Of a stretch of 64,000 nt of DNA, positions 24,363 through 34,313 are shown one piece after another. The position numbers and the translations under genes were made by a program. Below the pieces are notes generated by a model. That model had not been told where the DNA came from. It was given only the letters and a program-made list of their open reading frames with translations, and did not search any database. The DNA is from Tautonia rosea. Its GTDB lineage: Bacteria > Planctomycetota > Planctomycetia > Isosphaerales > Isosphaeraceae. Numbering within the stretch: the stretch's first letter is position 1; each line of letters starts with the position of its first letter. The stretch lies in NCBI RefSeq assembly GCF_012958305.1, contig NZ_JABBYO010000020.1, positions 1-64,000 on the forward strand, written 5' to 3'.

Positions 24363-26480
24363 ATGCAGAGGCGTCACCGGCCCATGGATAATCTCCGCGA
24401 CCTGCGCAATATCGGTATCTCGGCCCACATCGACTCCGGCAAGACCACCTTGACCGAGCGGGTCCTGTTCTACGCCGGCAAGATCCACAAGATCGAAGAC
24501 GTCCGTGGCGGCGGCGACGGCGCCAAGATGGACCACATGGAGTTGGAGAAGGAACGGGGCATCACGATCACCTCGGCCGCCACGACGGTGGCCTGGAAAG
24601 ATCACAAGATCAACATCATCGACACGCCCGGCCACGTCGACTTCACCGTCGAGGTCGAGCGTTCGCTCCGCGTGCTCGACGGCGCCATCCTCGTCGTCAC
24701 CGCGGTCGAGGGGGTTCAGTCCCAGACTTTGACCGTCGACCGTCAGATGAAGCGGTACGGCGTTCCCCGCCTCGTCTTCATCAACAAGATCGACCGCACC
24801 GGCGCCAACCCCCAGAAGGTCATCGAGACCGTCGAGCAGAAGCTCGGCCTGACCGCCGTGCCGCTGCAGATCCCGATCGGCCTGGAAATGAACTTTGAAG
24901 GGGTCGTCGACCTGCTCTCGATGGAGGCCGTCTACTTCGACGGCGAGAAGGGAGAGATCGTCCGCCGCGAGTCGATCCCCGACGGTCTGATCGAAGTGGC
25001 CAAGCAGCGCCGACAGGGCATGCTTGAGGCCCTCTCGCTCTACTCCGACGAGCTGATGACCATCCTTCTGGAAGAGGAAGAGCCGCCGCTGGAACTGGTC
25101 CTGAAAATCATTCGTGAGGCGACCATCGCCCAGCAGATCGCCCCGGTGCTGATGGGGACCGCTTACAAGAACAAGGGGATCCAGCCCTTGCTCGACGCGA
25201 TCACCAACTTCCTGCCCAGCCCCCTCGACCGCGACGTGAAAGCCCGGGACAACCTCAACGAGCAGTCCGAGGTTATCCTGAAGCCCGACGACAACGAGCC
25301 CCTGGTCGCCATGGCCTTCAAGCTCGTCGAGGAGCCGTTCGGCCAGGTCACCTACATGCGGATCTATCAGGGCACCCTCAAGAAGGGGGAGTTCTACTAC
25401 AACACCCGATCCAGCAAACGGGCCAGAGTGAGCCGGATCCTCCGAGTGCACTCTGACGAGCGCGAGGACATCGAGTCTGCCGGCGCCGGTGATATCGTCG
25501 CCGTCATGGGCATCGACTGCGCAACCGGCGACACGTTCTGCTCCGAGGGGATCAACTACTCCCTCGAAAGCATCTACGCCGCCGAGCCAGTGATCGACCT
25601 GTCGATCACCCCGAACAAGCGGGCCGACTACGACAAGCTTTCGAAGGCCTTGAACCGCTTCATGCGGGAAGACCCGACCTTCCGCGTGCACGTGGACCAT
25701 GAAACCGGTGAGACGATCATCTCCGGCATGGGCGAGTTGCACCTGGAAATTTACGTCGAGCGGATCCGCCGCGAGTACAAGGTCGACTGCACCATCGGCC
25801 AGCCGAAGGTCAGCTACCGGGAGGCTCCCACCAAGGAAACTCCGTACAGCTATGTTCACAAGAAGCAGACCGGCGGCTCGGGTCAGTACGGCAAGGTCGT
25901 CGGCAAGCTGATCCCTCTGGTCGAGCCCTTCGAAGAGCCGTTCGAGTTCGAGAACAATATCACCGGCGGCCGTATCCCCGGCGAATATATCCCGTCCATC
26001 GAAAAGGGCTTCCGCCGTGGCCTGGTCAAGGGTCCGCTGGCCGGCTACGAGGTCATCGGCGTGAAGATGGCGCTGGACGACGGTGCCTATCACGACGTCG
26101 ACTCCTCGGCCATGGCCTTCGAGATCTGCGCCTTCGACGCCTTCCGAGAAACCTTCCGCAAGGCGGACCCCGTCTTGCTCGAACCGATCATGAAGGTTGA
26201 GGTTGAGTGCCCAATCGAGTTCCAGGGCCCCGTCTCTGGCCAGGTCTCTTCCAAGCGGGGGATCATCACCAACACCGAGGCCCGCGAGGGCTTCGTGGTG
26301 ATCTACGCCGAAGTTCCTCTCTCCGCCATGTTCGGCTACTCCAATGACCTCCGCTCCATGACGCAGGGCAAAGGCACCTTCAGCATGGAGTTCTACAAGT
26401 ACCAGCGGGTGCCCGCCAGCCTTCAGGACGAGATCATCAAGAAGGCCCAGGAAGACGCCAAGACCATGGCCAAGGCCTGA
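24363..26480 (+). CDS. fusA: Elongation factor G, spdEFG1/mtEFG1-like
   Basis: A 705-residue translational GTPase that drives ribosomal translocation. The GTP-binding motifs are complete: AHIDSGKTT (residues 21-29), the switch I region with GGDGAKMDHMELEKERGITI, DTPGH and NKID. Domains II-V follow (domain IV with the tip region around QTGGSGQYGKVVG, and a C-terminal YSNDLRSMTQGKGTFSMEF). The AHIDSGKTTLTERVLFY wording and the short insert before MDHMELEKERG are like mitochondrial EF-G1 and the spd-type EF-G of spirochaetes and planctomycetes, not E. coli FusA (HVDAGKTT). A second ATG at 24,384 (MDNLRDLRNIG) is an alternative start. Single gene with its own promoter and terminator. Confidence 0.95.
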   Translation: MQRRHRPMDNLRDLRNIGISAHIDSGKTTLTERVLFYAGKIHKIEDVRGGGDGAKMDHMELEKERGITITSAATTVAWKDHKINIIDTPGHVDFTVEVERSLRVLDGAILVVTAVEGVQSQTLTVDRQMKRYGVPRLVFINKIDRTGANPQKVIETVEQKLGLTAVPLQIPIGLEMNFEGVVDLLSMEAVYFDGEKGEIVRRESIPDGLIEVAKQRRQGMLEALSLYSDELMTILLEEEEPPLELVLKIIREATIAQQIAPVLMGTAYKNKGIQPLLDAITNFLPSPLDRDVKARDNLNEQSEVILKPDDNEPLVAMAFKLVEEPFGQVTYMRIYQGTLKKGEFYYNTRSSKRARVSRILRVHSDEREDIESAGAGDIVAVMGIDCATGDTFCSEGINYSLESIYAAEPVIDLSITPNKRADYDKLSKALNRFMREDPTFRVHVDHETGETIISGMGELHLEIYVERIRREYKVDCTIGQPKVSYREAPTKETPYSYVHKKQTGGSGQYGKVVGKLIPLVEPFEEPFEFENNITGGRIPGEYIPSIEKGFRRGLVKGPLAGYEVIGVKMALDDGAYHDVDSSAMAFEICAFDAFRETFRKADPVLLEPIMKVEVECPIEFQGPVSGQVSSKRGIITNTEAREGFVVIYAEVPLSAMFGYSNDLRSMTQGKGTFSMEFYKYQRVPASLQDEIIKKAQEDAKTMAKA

Positions 26481-26554
26481 TCGCCAGGCTCCTTCCTGAC
26501 TGATTGCGAAGGACTTGGTGCTGCCCCTCGCTTGACTGACGCATTCCACCACAC

Positions 26555-26592
26555 CGGGCCTGACCCTCTCCAGTGAATGAGGGTCAGGCCCG
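26555..26592 (+). terminator. Stem-loop after fusA
   Basis: The 14 bp arms CGGGCCTGACCCTC and GAGGGTCAGGCCCG enclose a 10-base loop 75 bp beyond the fusA stop. The stem is very stable; there is no U-tract. The remainder of the gap 26,481-26,880 shows nothing recognisable apart from the likely promoter of the next gene. Confidence 0.72.
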
Positions 26593-26880
26593 GCGTGCGT
26601 TTTGCCTCCAGGTCCCCAGGGCGCTGAGCTCTCATCCCGCCCCTTTGCACGCAAGCGGTCGTGGCGGATCTGATTGCGAGCGACATGCATTCCCGTGTGT
26701 AGATTCTTCCACACCGTGTTGCGCAACTCCTTGACACACGGCGGCCTCGCCTCACATAACCACACCAAGGCGCTCTTCCCGAGCAACCGTCACGCTGCCC
26801 CTGCTCGGTCCCGGGTCTGTTGCCCGTCTTCTCAGGAGATCTCCAGGCATTCCCGCCTCTCCCGACCGCGGAGCCGCATC

Positions 26881-27741
26881 ATGTCAAGCCATTCCCAGCC
26901 GCCGATCGAGTCGTCCGCCTCGGGGCATCGCACCAAACCTGCTCCCCGAGGGGTGGTGCTCTGCGGATTTGTCGCCCTGTTCGGGTTCCTTCTCTACCAG
27001 GGCCCTTCCCTCTGGGACGAGGTGAAGGCCCTGCGGCGCGAACTGACCGTGATGGACACGAACTCCGTCATCGGCTATGTCGGCATCAGTCCGAATCCGT
27101 CCTCGGCTCAGCCTCCTGGGAACTGCTACCGGGTCGAGGGGCAACACGCGCAGCTCTGGGCCGGCTGGCACTCGGAACAGGGCCACCGCTGGTTCAACAC
27201 CCAGCCCACAGATCTCGACCAAAACCAGTTAAGCAACTCAATTGGCCGAGACCTGTTTCGGGGAATCGACCTGCCCCTCGTCGAGGTTGGTGGCGGTCCC
27301 ATCTCCGAGAGAATCCCCGATCATCACGAGGTCGAGGCCATGCTGCTCGATGGTCAGGCCTGTGCGTACCCGATCCTGGTGCTCGATAAGGTTCTGGTCG
27401 TCAATGATGAGATCGACGGAACTCCCCTCTTGATCCTCTATGCGAAACCACCGGCCAAGGGTTCCTCAATCTTCGAAACGGTGCTGGATGGCCAGCGGCT
27501 TCACATGGGGTTCGCCGGCTACTTTTACAAGAATCAACCCTTGCTCTACGACCGCTCGACCGAGGGCTTATGGGTGGAACAGGAACAGGGGCTCCTCTCC
27601 CTCTCCGGTCCCAACCGGGGACGGATCCTCAAGCGCCTTGGGCGGATGCATCGGGTCCGCTGGGACGACTGGAGCCAGCAGTACCGCGACGGACGGGTCC
27701 TCATTGGAGCGGATCGGGCCGTCGCTTCCGCCGCCCTCTGA
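26881..27741 (+). CDS. DUF3179-like membrane-anchored protein
   Basis: A 286-residue protein from the ATG at 26,881 (MSSHSQPPIESSA); the upstream part of the open frame is not protein-like. One transmembrane helix (GVVLCGFVALFGFLLYQGPS) near residues 25-45 anchors a periplasmic domain. The stretch ACAYPILVLDKVLVVNDEID followed by GTPLLILYAKPP resembles the DUF3179 core, in which ARAYPxxxLxxHExVND is usual; here the Cys motif after LxY and the HE are replaced, so it is a diverged member. The function of the family is unknown. Single gene between the fusA terminator and ppdK. Confidence 0.65.
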   Translation: MSSHSQPPIESSASGHRTKPAPRGVVLCGFVALFGFLLYQGPSLWDEVKALRRELTVMDTNSVIGYVGISPNPSSAQPPGNCYRVEGQHAQLWAGWHSEQGHRWFNTQPTDLDQNQLSNSIGRDLFRGIDLPLVEVGGGPISERIPDHHEVEAMLLDGQACAYPILVLDKVLVVNDEIDGTPLLILYAKPPAKGSSIFETVLDGQRLHMGFAGYFYKNQPLLYDRSTEGLWVEQEQGLLSLSGPNRGRILKRLGRMHRVRWDDWSQQYRDGRVLIGADRAVASAAL

Positions 27742-27903
27742 GCCGCTCGCCGAACGACTTGACGAGCCGGAATCGGCACGATAAGCTATGCCCGTTCATG
27801 GACTTACGCTTGAATCGCGCCGAGTCCGGCGTCGCGGTCCTCGCGTGAGGGTCCGCACCCCGGGCGCCGGCGATCCAGGGCGAACCGGGAGTCATCGCAT
27901 CCG

Positions 27904-30576
27904 ATGTCCGATCCCCAGAAACACGTTTACTCGTTTGGTGCAGGACAGGCCGAGGGCACGGCCAAGATGAAGGAACTGCTCGGCGGCAAGGGAGCCAACC
28001 TCGCCGAGATGAGCGCCATCGGCATCCCCGTGCCTCCGGGCTTCACGATCACCACGGAAGTCTGCGACCTCTATTACAAGAACGGGCAAACCTTCCCCGA
28101 CGGCCTCGAATCTCAGGTCTCGGCCGCCCTGGCCAAGATGGAAGAGGCCTACGGATCGAAACTTGGCGATCCGAGCAACCCCTTGCTCGTCAGTGTCCGC
28201 TCCGGCGCCGCCCTGTCGATGCCGGGCATGATGAACACCATTTTGAATCTTGGTCTCTCCGACGCCTCGACCGAGGGCCTCGCCAAGAAAACCGGCAATC
28301 CTCGCTTCGCCTACGACGGTTACCGCCGCTTGATCGACATGTTCGGCTCCGTCGTCATGAACGTCGATCACGAGCACTTCGAGCACGAGCTGCAATCGCT
28401 CAAGGACGAAAAAGGGGTCAAGCTCGACACCGAGCTGTCGGCCGACGACCTCAAGGAACTGGTTCGCCGCTACAAGGCTGTATATGAGAAGCACGTCGGC
28501 ACCGGCTTCCCGCAAGACCCGATGGAACAGCTCTGGAAGGCCGTTCAAGCCGTCTTCCGCAGCTGGATGGGCAAGAAGGCGATCGAGTACCGCCGGATCG
28601 AGAAGATCACCGGCCTGAAGGGCACCGCCGTCAATGTTCAGGCGATGGTCTTCGGCAACACCGGCAATACCTCTGGCACCGGCGTTGCCTTCACCCGAGA
28701 CCCGAACACCGGCGAGAACGTCTTCTACGGCGACTTCCTCATCAACGCCCAGGGGGAAGATGTCGTCGCTGGCATCCGGACCCCCGAGCACATCGCCGAT
28801 CTCGAAGGCGAAATGCCTGCGGTGTACAAGCAGTTGATGGAGATTCGGTCCAAGCTCGAATCCCATTACAAGGAAATGCAGGATATCGAGTTCACGATCG
28901 AGGACGGCACCCTCTACATGCTCCAGACCCGGACCGGCAAGCGCACCGGGACGGCCGCCGTCAAGATCGCCGTCGACATGGTCCACGAAGGGCTGATCGA
29001 CGAGAAGACCGCCGTGCAGCGGGTCAATCCCGATAGCCTCAACCACCTGCTGCTTCCCCAGCTTGACCCGAAGGCCGGCGTCACCCCGGTGGCCCGAGGC
29101 ATCGCCGCCAGCCCCGGCGCCGCCTCCGGCAAGGTCGTGCTGACGGCCGAAGACGCCGTCGCCCAGCGTGAGGCGAACCCGAACGTCAAGCTGTTGCTCG
29201 TCCGCAAGGAGACCAGCCCCGAAGACGTTGCCGGCATGGACGCCGCCGCCGGCATCCTCACCTCGACCGGCGGCAAGGCCAGCCACGCAGCGGTCGTCGC
29301 CCGAGGCTGGGGCAAGCCCTGCGTCGTCGGCTGCGAGGCCATCCGCATCCAGGAGAAGGATGGGCAGATCACCGTTGATGGCCAGGTCGTCAAGGCTGGC
29401 GATTTCCTCACCATCAACGGCACCACCGGCGACGTCATGATCGGCGAGGTGCCCACCATCCCCCCCAAGATGGCCGGCGACTTTGCCGTCCTCATGGAGT
29501 GGGCCGACAAGTACCGGACCCTCAAGATCCGGACCAACGCCGATAACCCGAAGGACTCCACCAAGGCCCGAGAGTTCGGGGCCGAGGGGATCGGCCTTTG
29601 CCGGACGGAGCACATGTTCTTCGAGGGTCAGCGCATCATCGACATGCGCAAAATGATCCTCGCCGATACCGAGGCCGACCGCCGCAAGGCCCTCGACTCG
29701 CTCGAACCGTATCAGCGCGACGACTTCATCGGCATCTTCGAAGCCATGGCCGGCCTGCCGGTTACGATTCGATTGCTTGACCCGCCCTTGCACGAGTTCC
29801 TGCCGCACGACGACGCCGGGCAGCAGGAAGTCGCCCGCCAGCTCGGCATCGATGTGCAGAAGGTCAAGGACCGCGTTGAGTCGCTCCATGAGTTCAACCC
29901 GATGCTCGGCTTCCGCGGCTGCCGACTGGCCGTCCGCTACCCCGAGATCCTTGAGATGCAGGTCCGCGCCATCATCGAAGCGGCCATCGCCGTCAAGAAG
30001 AAGGGGATCGAGGTCCTGCCTGAGATCATGATCCCCCTCGTCGGCACGGTGGAGGAGATGGCCCTGCTCCGCCAGGAAACAGATCGCGTTGCCAAGCAAA
30101 CCATCGAGAAGGCCGGTACCCCCGTCGAGTACCTTGTCGGCACGATGATCGAGGTCCCTCGCGCTGCCCTGACCGCCGACAAGATCGCCGAGCACGCCGA
30201 GTTCTTCTCCTTCGGCACCAACGACCTGACCCAGATGACCTTCGGCTACAGCCGAGACGACATCCGGTCGTTCATGAGCTCGTACCTGGAGAAGAAGATC
30301 CTCCCCGAAGACCCCTTCCAGTCGCTCGACGAGACCGGCGTCGGCCAGCTCGTCGCCATGGGCGTCCAGAAAGGGCGATCAACGGGCAAGACCAAGGACG
30401 GCCCGCTGAAGATCGGCATCTGCGGTGAGCACGGCGGCGACCCCGCCAGCGTGGCGTTCTGCCACAAGGTCGGGCTCGACTACGTCTCCTGCTCCCCCTT
30501 CCGCGTGCCGATCGCCCGACTCGCCGCCGCTCAGGCCGCCATCAACGACGGCGCAACCGTTTCTCGAGACCGCTGA
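27904..30576 (+). CDS. ppdK: Pyruvate, phosphate dikinase
   Basis: An 890-residue cytoplasmic enzyme that interconverts pyruvate, ATP and phosphate with phosphoenolpyruvate, AMP and pyrophosphate. The N-terminal ATP-grasp domain opens with GGKGANLAEMSAIGIPVPPG. The swivelling domain carries the phosphorylated His at residue 461 in GGKASHAAVVARGWGKPCVV. The C-terminal TIM barrel has the PEP/pyruvate site, including GAEGIGLCRTEHMF and the catalytic Cys at about residue 840 in GICGEHGGDP. Length and all three domains match classic PpdK. It would serve reversible glycolysis or gluconeogenesis. A stem-loop follows, so it is probably a single-gene unit. Confidence 0.96.
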   Translation: MSDPQKHVYSFGAGQAEGTAKMKELLGGKGANLAEMSAIGIPVPPGFTITTEVCDLYYKNGQTFPDGLESQVSAALAKMEEAYGSKLGDPSNPLLVSVRSGAALSMPGMMNTILNLGLSDASTEGLAKKTGNPRFAYDGYRRLIDMFGSVVMNVDHEHFEHELQSLKDEKGVKLDTELSADDLKELVRRYKAVYEKHVGTGFPQDPMEQLWKAVQAVFRSWMGKKAIEYRRIEKITGLKGTAVNVQAMVFGNTGNTSGTGVAFTRDPNTGENVFYGDFLINAQGEDVVAGIRTPEHIADLEGEMPAVYKQLMEIRSKLESHYKEMQDIEFTIEDGTLYMLQTRTGKRTGTAAVKIAVDMVHEGLIDEKTAVQRVNPDSLNHLLLPQLDPKAGVTPVARGIAASPGAASGKVVLTAEDAVAQREANPNVKLLLVRKETSPEDVAGMDAAAGILTSTGGKASHAAVVARGWGKPCVVGCEAIRIQEKDGQITVDGQVVKAGDFLTINGTTGDVMIGEVPTIPPKMAGDFAVLMEWADKYRTLKIRTNADNPKDSTKAREFGAEGIGLCRTEHMFFEGQRIIDMRKMILADTEADRRKALDSLEPYQRDDFIGIFEAMAGLPVTIRLLDPPLHEFLPHDDAGQQEVARQLGIDVQKVKDRVESLHEFNPMLGFRGCRLAVRYPEILEMQVRAIIEAAIAVKKKGIEVLPEIMIPLVGTVEEMALLRQETDRVAKQTIEKAGTPVEYLVGTMIEVPRAALTADKIAEHAEFFSFGTNDLTQMTFGYSRDDIRSFMSSYLEKKILPEDPFQSLDETGVGQLVAMGVQKGRSTGKTKDGPLKIGICGEHGGDPASVAFCHKVGLDYVSCSPFRVPIARLAAAQAAINDGATVSRDR

Positions 30577-30618
30577 TCGACTCCTACCTTGATCGGAATC
30601 GTCCGAGATCACACCCTA

Positions 30619-30654
30619 ACGCCCCCGATTGGCCCCGGCCGGTCGGGGGCGTTG
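30619..30654 (+). terminator. Stem-loop after ppdK
   Basis: The 11 bp arms AACGCCCCCGA and TCGGGGGCGTT enclose a 14-base GC-rich loop 42 bp after the ppdK stop. The remainder of the gap 30,577-30,977 is the probable promoter region of the secretion locus; the open frame extended into it upstream of 30,978 is not protein-like. Confidence 0.7.
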
Positions 30655-30977
30655 TCGCGTCCAGACCTCACGATCGGCCAACCTGTCACCGAACGCCAGT
30701 CGGATGCTTGCGTTGGGCGATTCGGCATGCTAGTCTCGGACCATTCCATTCTCTTTTATCTCGATCATCGTGTGACGTCCGGGAATTCCCCCATCGCGCC
30801 TTTGGAATCGATTCCCATGTCTCATTGCCGGACCCGATCCGGCCGATTCCCGGAACATTGGTTCCGATTCGCACGGTACCGTTCCGAGTTGCCTCTGCCT
30901 CGTCTCGTTCCTCGCCCGGGAGCAACGGCTCTCGTGGCTTTGCGTGCTGCGCGCCCCGCCGATCGGAGTCCCTCGCC

Positions 30978-32693
30978 ATGGCCAAACACACCAAGGACTG
31001 GACCGACATCCTCGTCAAACGCGGGATTGTCGGCGCCGACCAGATCCAGGAAGCCCGAGGCATGGGCGACGCCCTTGAGGAGTCGCTCGTGCGACTCGGC
31101 TACGCCGAGATCGAAGACATCACCAAGGCCAAGGCCGAACAGAACGGCCTGGACTACGTCGACCTCCAGGAAATCGAGATCCCGGCCCAGGTCGTCGAAC
31201 TCGTTCCCGAATCCCTCGCCCGGGAAAACGTCGTCATGCCCCTGGCCCAGGAAGGGGGCGCCATCAAGGTCATCATGCATGACCCGATGGACTTCGAGAC
31301 GCTCGACAAGCTTCGCTTCGTCCTGAACCGGGAAATCAGCATCGCCCTGGCCCCCCGAGAGGCCATCGTCGAGGCCATCAACCGCTACTACGGCGGTGCC
31401 ACGACCGAGTCCGAGTCGGTCGACTCGATGCTCCAGGAATTCACCGACACGGCCATCGACTATGCCGACGACATCGCCGCCGGCAAAGGGGTCGGCGGTG
31501 CCGAGGAAGACGATAGCGCCCCGGTCATCCGCCTGGTCAATCTTATTCTCGAAAAAGCGGTCCAGATGCGGGCCTCGGACATCCACATTGAACCCTTCGC
31601 CGACCGTATCCGCATCCGCTACCGGATCGACGGCGTCTGCCAGGAAATCGAGAGCCCCCCGCGCCGGTTGCTCGGCCCGATCATGAGCCGCCTCAAGATC
31701 ATGGGCTCAATCGATATCGCCGAGAAACGACGCCCCCAGGACGGCCGGATCAAGGTCCACGTCACCGGCAAGGACATCGACCTGCGGGTCAGCGTCTTGC
31801 CCACCAACCACGGGCAGTCGATGGTCATGCGGATCCTTGACCGCGACAACATCAAGGTCAGCCTCCGCGACCTCGGCTTCGGCGAAGAGGACTTCAAGCG
31901 CTACCAGAACCTCATCAAACGGCCCAACGGCATTCTCCTCGTCACCGGGCCAACCGGGTCAGGCAAGACGACCACCCTCTACGCCTCGCTCAACGAGTTG
32001 AACCGGCCCGACGTGAAGATCATCACCGCCGAGGACCCGGTCGAGTACTACCTCCCCGGCATCAACCAGTGCGAGGTCAAGGCCCGCATCGGAATGACCT
32101 TCGCCCGGATCATCCGGGCCATGCTCCGGCAAAATCCCAACATCCTGCTCGTGGGCGAAATTCGAGACGAGGAGACGGCGAACACCGCCATCCAGGCCTC
32201 ACTGACAGGACACTTGGTTTTCAGTACACTGCACACGAACGATGCGCCCAGTGCCTTGACACGTCTGGTCGATATCGGTGTTCAGCCGTTCCTGGTCGCC
32301 AGCTCGATCATCGGTATCATGGCCCAGCGCCTCGTGCGGAAAGTCTGCCCGAAATGTCGGGCCCGATACGAGCCACCGCCCCACCTGCTGAAGAGCCTCG
32401 GCATTCGCCCTGAGATTGCCTCAAAGGCCAACTTCATGCGCGGCAAGGGTTGCTCGTACTGCAACAAGACCGGCTATCGCGGCCGTCTGGCGATCTACGA
32501 GCTGATGAATATGTCCAGCCAGATCCGGGAGATGACCTTCAAGGGCGAAAACACGCAGGCCATCCGTAAACTCGCTCGGAAACAGGGGATGCGCACACTC
32601 TTCGAGGACGGGATGATCAAGGCCCTCAAGGGGATCACCACCATCGACGAGGTCCTCCGCATCACCCATCACGACGTCTCCGGCTCCTCCTGA
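30978..32693 (+). CDS. gspE: GspE/PilB-family assembly ATPase (first copy)
   Basis: A 571-residue hexameric motor that powers pilus or pseudopilus assembly at the inner membrane. The ATG at 30,978 (MAKHTKDWTDILVKRG) is chosen because the N-terminal GspE domain begins there. It has two N-terminal subdomains (to about 150), the core with RASDIHIEPF, Walker A GPTGSGKTT near residues 324-332, an Asp box with VKIITAEDPVEYYLPGINQ and Walker B-like NILLVGEIRDEET. A four-Cys zinc site is present (CPKC near 460, then CSYC about 35 residues later). It opens a same-strand locus with PilT and a second paralogue. Whether it serves secretion or pilus extension cannot be set from sequence. Confidence 0.93.
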   Translation: MAKHTKDWTDILVKRGIVGADQIQEARGMGDALEESLVRLGYAEIEDITKAKAEQNGLDYVDLQEIEIPAQVVELVPESLARENVVMPLAQEGGAIKVIMHDPMDFETLDKLRFVLNREISIALAPREAIVEAINRYYGGATTESESVDSMLQEFTDTAIDYADDIAAGKGVGGAEEDDSAPVIRLVNLILEKAVQMRASDIHIEPFADRIRIRYRIDGVCQEIESPPRRLLGPIMSRLKIMGSIDIAEKRRPQDGRIKVHVTGKDIDLRVSVLPTNHGQSMVMRILDRDNIKVSLRDLGFGEEDFKRYQNLIKRPNGILLVTGPTGSGKTTTLYASLNELNRPDVKIITAEDPVEYYLPGINQCEVKARIGMTFARIIRAMLRQNPNILLVGEIRDEETANTAIQASLTGHLVFSTLHTNDAPSALTRLVDIGVQPFLVASSIIGIMAQRLVRKVCPKCRARYEPPPHLLKSLGIRPEIASKANFMRGKGCSYCNKTGYRGRLAIYELMNMSSQIREMTFKGENTQAIRKLARKQGMRTLFEDGMIKALKGITTIDEVLRITHHDVSGSS

Positions 32694-33049
32694 ACCGAAT
32701 CGGCTCGGGGGAGAGGCCGAACAGACGCCTCCCCCTGCGCTTGGGGCGGGCCAACACCCGCTCCCCGCCGTTCACCTCGGCTCCCCCGGGCCCTTGCGAC
32801 GGGATTGACCCTCGCTCTGGCCTGTTGTGTGAGGGAGTCAATTGTGTTCGGTTGCTTGATCCGTTCCGTCGTCTCTCCGAATAATGGGAGTGAACCGGGT
32901 TCCCGGGTCCTCTCGTCGCAACTCGTGATTCAGGGTCGTTCTTCCGTTTGACAGTTGGGTTGCGAGACATTGTCAAGCCCCGGCGTTCGCTCGTTTCGGG
33001 GCCACCCCCTTCCCTTATCGATCTCGATCGACGTGAGGAACCGGAGTCC
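32694..33049. other. Gap between gspE and pilT, 356 bp
   Basis: No gene is evident. The gap contains short GC-rich inverted sequences around 32,709-32,734 that might act as a weak terminator or processing hairpin, and an open frame upstream of pilT that is not protein-like. The length suggests that pilT has its own promoter. Confidence 0.45.
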
Positions 33050-34177
33050 ATGGGCACGCTGCTGATCGACAAGCTGCTCCAGACCGTCTGTACCCAGAAA
33101 GCCAGCGACCTGCACCTGACCGTCGGCAGCCCCCCGATGCTCCGGTTGCACGGTCACATGCGCCCCCTGGCCACCAAGGTGCTCGAACCACCCGACACGG
33201 TGGCCCTGATGAAAAGCATCACCCCCGAACGCTGCCAGCAGGAGTTGCAAGAGGTCGGCGGCACCGACTTCGGCTTCGCCTTCGGCGAGATGGCTCGGTT
33301 TCGCGTCGCCATCTTCAAGCAGCGCGGCAATATCGGACTGGTGCTCCGGCGGATTCCGAATGAGTTCCTCACCTTCGAGCAACTCGGCCTGCCCTGGGTC
33401 ATCGAGGAATTGATCCAGCGACCCCGAGGTCTGATCCTCGTCACCGGCCCGACCGGCTCGGGCAAGACCACCAGTCTTGCTTCGATGATCAACTGGATCA
33501 ACGACAACCTCGATCGCCACATCATCACCATCGAAGACCCGATCGAGTATTTCCACCAGCATAAGAAGTCGCTTGTCAATCAGCGCGAGATCGGCATCGA
33601 CGTTCCTGACTTCCCCGAGGCGATTCGTCGCGCCCTTCGAATGGACCCCGACATCATCCTCGTCGGCGAGATGCGAGACCTGGCCACCATCTCCGCGGCC
33701 ATTACCGCGGCCGAAACCGGCCACATCGTCTTCGGCACCCTCCACACCAACTCGGCCGAAGGCACGGTCAACCGCATCATCGACGTCTTCCCGAAGGAGC
33801 AGCAGGACCAGATCCGCACCCAGCTCTCGGTGGCGATCATCGGTATCCTCGCCCAGACCCTCCTCCCGCGCAAGCCCAAAGGTCTGGTCGCCGCCTATGA
33901 GTGCCTGGTCGTCACCTCGGCCATCGCCAACCTGATCCGCGAAAACAAGACCTACCGAATCGATTCCTCCATCCAGACCGGCCGCAAACACGGCATGATC
34001 CTGATGGACGACTCACTGTTCAATCTCTGGCGGCAAGGCCTCGTCGAAGAAACCGAGATCATCTACAAGGCCCGCAAACCCAGCGACTTGCGCGAACGTA
34101 TCGAACTGGCCAAGAAGGGCATCTTCGACGACCTGGATGAGGAGGACGAGGAGGAGGAAGGCGCCAAGAAGCGTTGA
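33050..34177 (+). CDS. pilT: PilT-type retraction ATPase
   Basis: A 375-residue hexameric ATPase that retracts type IV pili. The start at 33,050 gives MGTLLIDKLLQTVCTQKASD followed by LHLTVGSPPMLRL, the normal PilT beginning. Walker A GPTGSGKTT lies near residue 134. VKIITAEDP of GspE is replaced by HIITIEDPIEYFH, and DPDIILVGEMRD is the Walker B region. The C-terminal part has NLIRENKTYRIDSSIQTGRK, the AIRxxK-type motif needed for retraction and absent from GspE. There is no zinc-binding Cys set. Its presence says that the locus supports a retractable pilus as well as, or instead of, secretion. The end is acidic (DDLDEEDEEEEG). Confidence 0.94.
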   Translation: MGTLLIDKLLQTVCTQKASDLHLTVGSPPMLRLHGHMRPLATKVLEPPDTVALMKSITPERCQQELQEVGGTDFGFAFGEMARFRVAIFKQRGNIGLVLRRIPNEFLTFEQLGLPWVIEELIQRPRGLILVTGPTGSGKTTSLASMINWINDNLDRHIITIEDPIEYFHQHKKSLVNQREIGIDVPDFPEAIRRALRMDPDIILVGEMRDLATISAAITAAETGHIVFGTLHTNSAEGTVNRIIDVFPKEQQDQIRTQLSVAIIGILAQTLLPRKPKGLVAAYECLVVTSAIANLIRENKTYRIDSSIQTGRKHGMILMDDSLFNLWRQGLVEETEIIYKARKPSDLRERIELAKKGIFDDLDEEDEEEEGAKKR

Positions 34178-34313
34178 TCCGCTCACTCCGTTTCGAGTGG
34201 CGCTGGCCATCACGATTTCCAGCGCCGCTCGTCAGCCCCTATCCCATCGGATGATGACCCCGTCCCGCTCACTTCCCGGCTCCGGCCGAGCAGCCCGAAG
34301 GTGATTCTCAGCC

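Noticed and set aside
24264-26786. An 840-codon leftward frame opposite fusA
   Set aside because: A GC-rich antisense shadow of a clear EF-G gene; the product has repetitive Leu/Asp/Gly/His composition and no domains.
27892-30195. A 767-codon leftward frame opposite ppdK
   Set aside because: Shadow of the dikinase gene, with the same composition bias as other antisense frames here.
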